A stretch of DNA of 64,000 bases, taken from Liolophura sinensis (taxonomy: Eukaryota; Mollusca; Polyplacophora; Chitonida; Chitonidae). Below are positions 60,975 through 64,000 of this stretch, piece after piece. Location: contig NC_088306.1 of assembly GCF_032854445.1 (NCBI RefSeq), positions 5,328,373 to 5,392,372 on the forward strand. The letters are read 5' to 3'. Positions within the stretch are counted from its first letter, which is position 1; every line of letters begins with the position of its first letter. The notes beneath the pieces were generated by a model, which made no database searches, had not been told where the DNA came from, and saw only the letters and a list, made by a program, of their open reading frames with translations. The position numbers and the translations under genes are program-made.

Positions 60975-62070
60975 AGTCTGGGATTTTATATCTGAGGTTG
61001 TGTGTATAAACACAGGCTGTCTGGGGTTTTATGTATGAACACAGGATGTCTGAGTTTAATGTGTATAAACACAGGCTTTGTGGGGTTTAATGTATGAATA
61101 CAGACTGTCTGGGGTTTAATGTATAAACGCAAGCTGCCTGGGATTTTATGTATAAACACAGGCTGTCTGGGGTTTTATGTATAAACACAGGTTGTCTGGG
61201 GTTTTATGTATGAACACAGGATGTCTGGGGCTTAATGTATGAATCCAGACTGTCTGGGGTTTAATGTATAAAGGCAAGCTGTCTGGGGTTTTATGTATAA
61301 ACACAGGTTGTCTGGGGTTTTATGTATAAACACAGGCTGCCTGGGGTTTAATGTATGAACACAGGTTGTCTGGGGTTTAATGTATAAACACAGGCTGTAT
61401 GGGGTTTAATGTATAAACACAGGCTGTATGGGGTTTAATGTATAAACACAGGCTGTATGGGGTTTAATGTATGAACACAGGCTGTCAGAGGTTTTATGTA
61501 TAAACACAGGTTGTCTGGGGTTTTATGTATAAACACAGGCTGCCTGGGGTTTAATGTATGAACACAGGTTGACTGGGGTTTAATGTATAAACAAAGGCTG
61601 TATGGGGTTTAATGTATAAACACAGGCTGTATGGGGTTTAATGTATAAACACAGGCTGTATGGGGTTTAATGTATGAACACAGGCTGTCAGAGGTTTTAT
61701 GTATAAACACAGGCTGTCTGGGGTTTAATGTATAAACACAGGATGTCTGAATTTAATGTGTATAAAGACAGGCTTTCTGGGGTTTAAAGTATCAATACAG
61801 ACTGTCAGGGGTTTAATGTATAAATACAGACTGTCTGGGTTTAATGTATGAATACAGAGTGTCTGGGGTCTATGTATAAACACAGGCTGTCTTGGGTTTT
61901 ATGTATGAACACCGGTTGCCTGGTGTTTTATGTATGAACAAAGGTTGTGTGAGGTTTTATGTATGAACACAGGTTGTGTGAGGTTTTATGTATGAACACA
62001 GGTTGTGTGGGGTTTTATGTATGATCACAAGTTGTGTGGGGTTTTATGTATGATCACAAGTTGTGTGGGG
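60975..62070. repeat. About 29-bp minisatellite with higher-order structure
   Basis: The unit is CTGTCTGGGGTTTTATGTAT plus AAACACAGG, about 37 copies. A block of about 203 bases including several GGCTGTATGGGGTTTAATG units occurs twice in a row (roughly 61300-61500 and 61505-61705). Confidence 0.92.
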
Positions 62071-62085
62071 TTTTATATATTTTCT

Positions 62086-62520
62086 TATTATTTGGTATGT
62101 TTTGTTTTTTTCCTACTAGGATTCTTTATGAGAAAGTTGTCGGAGAATGTACCGGTACTGAAAATCATCTGATAACGCAATAGTTTATACTTCACCTGTC
62201 TTGATTCTCGTATGTCATGCCGCACATGTTGAATTGTATGAACTGCTTGAGAGTGTGTGTTGTTAATCTTAAAAATAGCAAGCTCACTTCTGCAGTTTTA
62301 TTCATTTGTCACGCTGCTGAGACAATTAAGTTCCGGGTTATGACTCAAGACAGCATTGTTTTTATTTGTATATAGTGTTATTCCTGGTAGTTTTCATAGG
62401 TTTATCTAAATTTGTCAGTTGTTAATAATTGTGTTATCAGATGATTGTCAGTACCAGTACAATCTCCTACACCTTTCTCATACAGAATCGTAGTAAGGAA
62501 ATAAAACACACCAAATAATT
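62086..62520. mobile_element. Fold-back element with about 95-bp terminal inverted repeats
   Basis: The left arm (TATTATTTGGTATGTTTTG, then GAGAATGTACCGGTACTG and ATCATCTGATAAC) is mirrored by the right arm (GTTATCAGATGATTGTCAG, CAGTACCAGTAC, ACACACCAAATAAT). The spacer is about 245 bases and has no coding potential, so this is a MITE or other fold-back transposon. Target duplication is not clear by eye. Confidence 0.82.
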
Positions 62521-63214
62521 TAAAAAATAATAAATTTTTATGGGAACCTCTTACATCAGTCTCTTCAACCATCTCAACCTATAGAGAAATTTTTTCTGTA
62601 GAATTTATGCATACAATTATTTTAAAAATGACCCTAAAAATGAGTTGATTGTGTCACTTGAGATAGGAGCTTAATAAAACTGTGCCAATTATTTCTCTAC
62701 ACCTCATAGTTTTTTCAGAAAGTTTGATCAGCTCTAACGGTTGAAGAATTACAGTGTGTACTTGTACATACCATAGATATTCAACCTTTTCAACCATTAC
62801 AGAACTTTTGTCTGTTAAATTAATGTGGACAATTATTATGAAAATGAGAAGTTAATCTGATACAGACATGCATGTATATTGCTTGGAAATGCCCCACAGC
62901 TGGACTCTATGGTGCATACAACATCTACATACCACATCCTTGTGTACATAGCAACCTTTATCATCATACAGCTGTAGCTTAAGCCAAACCAATGGTCAGT
63001 CTGGAGACCTGTCAATAGGCACAGCTGATGTGTCTATTTCTGGCCTGTCAGTAATCAGAGTTATAGCACATGTACATGGGTCAGGCCAGCAGGCTAAAAG
63101 GTCAGGCTATGGACATGATGGACACCAGATTGTACCTACACATAGCAATACAGTACTAGTCTTAGTGTATTTTTGTATGTATATATGCAAAATAATATAT
63201 AATCACTGGGTGCA
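62521..63214. other. No gene seen
   Basis: AT-rich unique sequence. I looked here on the minus strand for the missing AMMECR1 exon and found none. Confidence 0.45.
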
Positions 63215-63590
63215 AACCCAGGGCTGTACAATGAAATCCTGCTCAGGGCCGTACAATGAAACCCTGCTCAGGGCCGTACGATGAAACCTATCTCAGGACC
63301 GTAGAAAGAAATCTAGGTTTGCACAATGAAACCCAGGGCCGTACAGTAAAACCCAGGGCCGTACAATGAAACCCAGGTTTGCACAATGAAACCCAGGGCC
63401 ATACAATGATATCCTGGGCCACACAATGAAACCCAGGTTTGTACAATGAAACCCAAGTTTGCACAATGAAACCCAGGTTTGCACAATAAAACCCAGGGCC
63501 ATAGGTTTGCACAATGAAACCCAGGGCAGTGCAATGAAACCCAGGGCCGTACAATGAAACCAAGCACTGTACACTGAAACCCAGGATATC
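63215..63590. repeat. About 19-bp minisatellite, two alternating unit types
   Basis: GGGCCGTACAATGAAACCCA and GGTTTGCACAATGAAACCCA units are mixed, about 20 copies. Open frames in all three minus-strand frames are artefacts of a repeat without stops. Confidence 0.92.
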
Positions 63591-63737
63591 ACACTTTAAT
63601 CACTTTGGCTATCCTAAATACTGAGCTTTAATTTAGCCCCTACATATATACATGCATACAAATTTTAGAACCCTTGACTGGTGACTGGTAGAATTAGACC
63701 AGGGAGATACTAGACCAGTTTACTGAGCCATACATGA

Positions 63738-64000
63738 GTTATTTATTTATTTATTTCATTGGTGTTTTATGCCGTACTCAAGAATATTCCCCTTATACGA
63801 TGGTGGCCAGCATTATGGAAGGAGGAAACCTGACAGAGCCCGGGGGAACACACAACCATCCGCAGGTTGTTCCCAGACATTCTCATGTAGGACTGGAGAG
63901 GAAGCCAGCATTAGCTGGACTTGACCTCACATCAGCCGCATTGGTGAGAGGCTCCTGGGTCATTGTGCCGTGATGGCGTGCTAACCACCAGGGCCACGGA
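63738..64000 (-). mobile_element. SINE family A, full length to the window edge
   Basis: The clearest reference copy: tail, TTGGTGTTTTATGCCGTACT, CCCGGGGGAACACACAACCA, GGAGAGGAAGCCAGCATTAG, GAGAGGCTCCTGGGTCATTG and head CACCAGGGCCACGG. It may continue past 64000. Confidence 0.92.

Noticed and set aside
61000-63590. Missing 5' exon of AMMECR1
   Set aside because: I searched the minus strand for a frame ending in an Asn-x-Pro-Tyr-like codon set with a phase-2 donor and found none; the exon probably lies beyond 64000.

Overview
This is repeat-rich, intron-rich eukaryotic DNA, most likely from a lophotrochozoan and probably a mollusc. The basis is two abundant families of tRNA-derived SINEs. One has a conserved central part and a 3' end reading GTGAAATATTCTTGAGTA followed by an (AAAT)n tail. 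The other ends near ATATGACTGAAAAATTGTT. The host genes also have short exons and kilobase introns. The species call is inference.

Three host genes can be assembled exon by exon with matching phases. (1) A four-exon plus-strand gene at 4.96-11.38 kb encodes a 100-residue protein I do not recognise; its strand pattern suggests a CS/p23-type domain. (2) The kinetochore gene MIS12 (plus strand, seven exons, 40.85-50.04 kb, 299 residues) carries an unusual 75-residue N-terminal extension. (3) AMMECR1 (minus strand, 60.47-56.01 kb) shows its last four exons; its 5' exon lies outside the window. MIS12 and AMMECR1 are convergent. Two further genes are tentative: a minus-strand single-pass membrane protein scattered between about 36.0 and 22.05 kb, and a plus-strand cysteine-rich terminal exon at 16.76-16.91 kb.

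Layout: 0-4.9 kb, intergenic with a possible CRE-bearing promoter; 4.9-11.4 kb, gene 1; 11.4-22 kb, SINEs, minisatellites and the Cys-rich exon; 22-36 kb, the tentative membrane-protein gene with a 1.6 kb minisatellite, a Penelope-like reverse-transcriptase fragment and SINEs in its putative introns; 36-39 kb, a cluster of four fold-back MITEs; 39.25 kb, a consensus CTCF motif; 40.8-50 kb, MIS12; 50-56 kb, 3' flanks of the convergent pair; 56-60.5 kb, AMMECR1; 60.5-64 kb, SINEs, two minisatellites and another fold-back element.

The most striking observation is that four separate introns, in all three confident genes, begin with a minisatellite whose repeat unit contains the end of the upstream exon plus its 5' splice site. 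The arrays start at the true donor and run into the intron: 37-bp units in gene 1, 83-bp in MIS12, 34-bp and 24-bp in AMMECR1. Each lays down about ten to forty-odd copies of the exon-end and donor region. In one AMMECR1 array the 24-bp unit keeps the reading frame, so use of downstream donors would add whole 8-residue blocks. I know of no named class for donor-anchored minisatellites of this kind.
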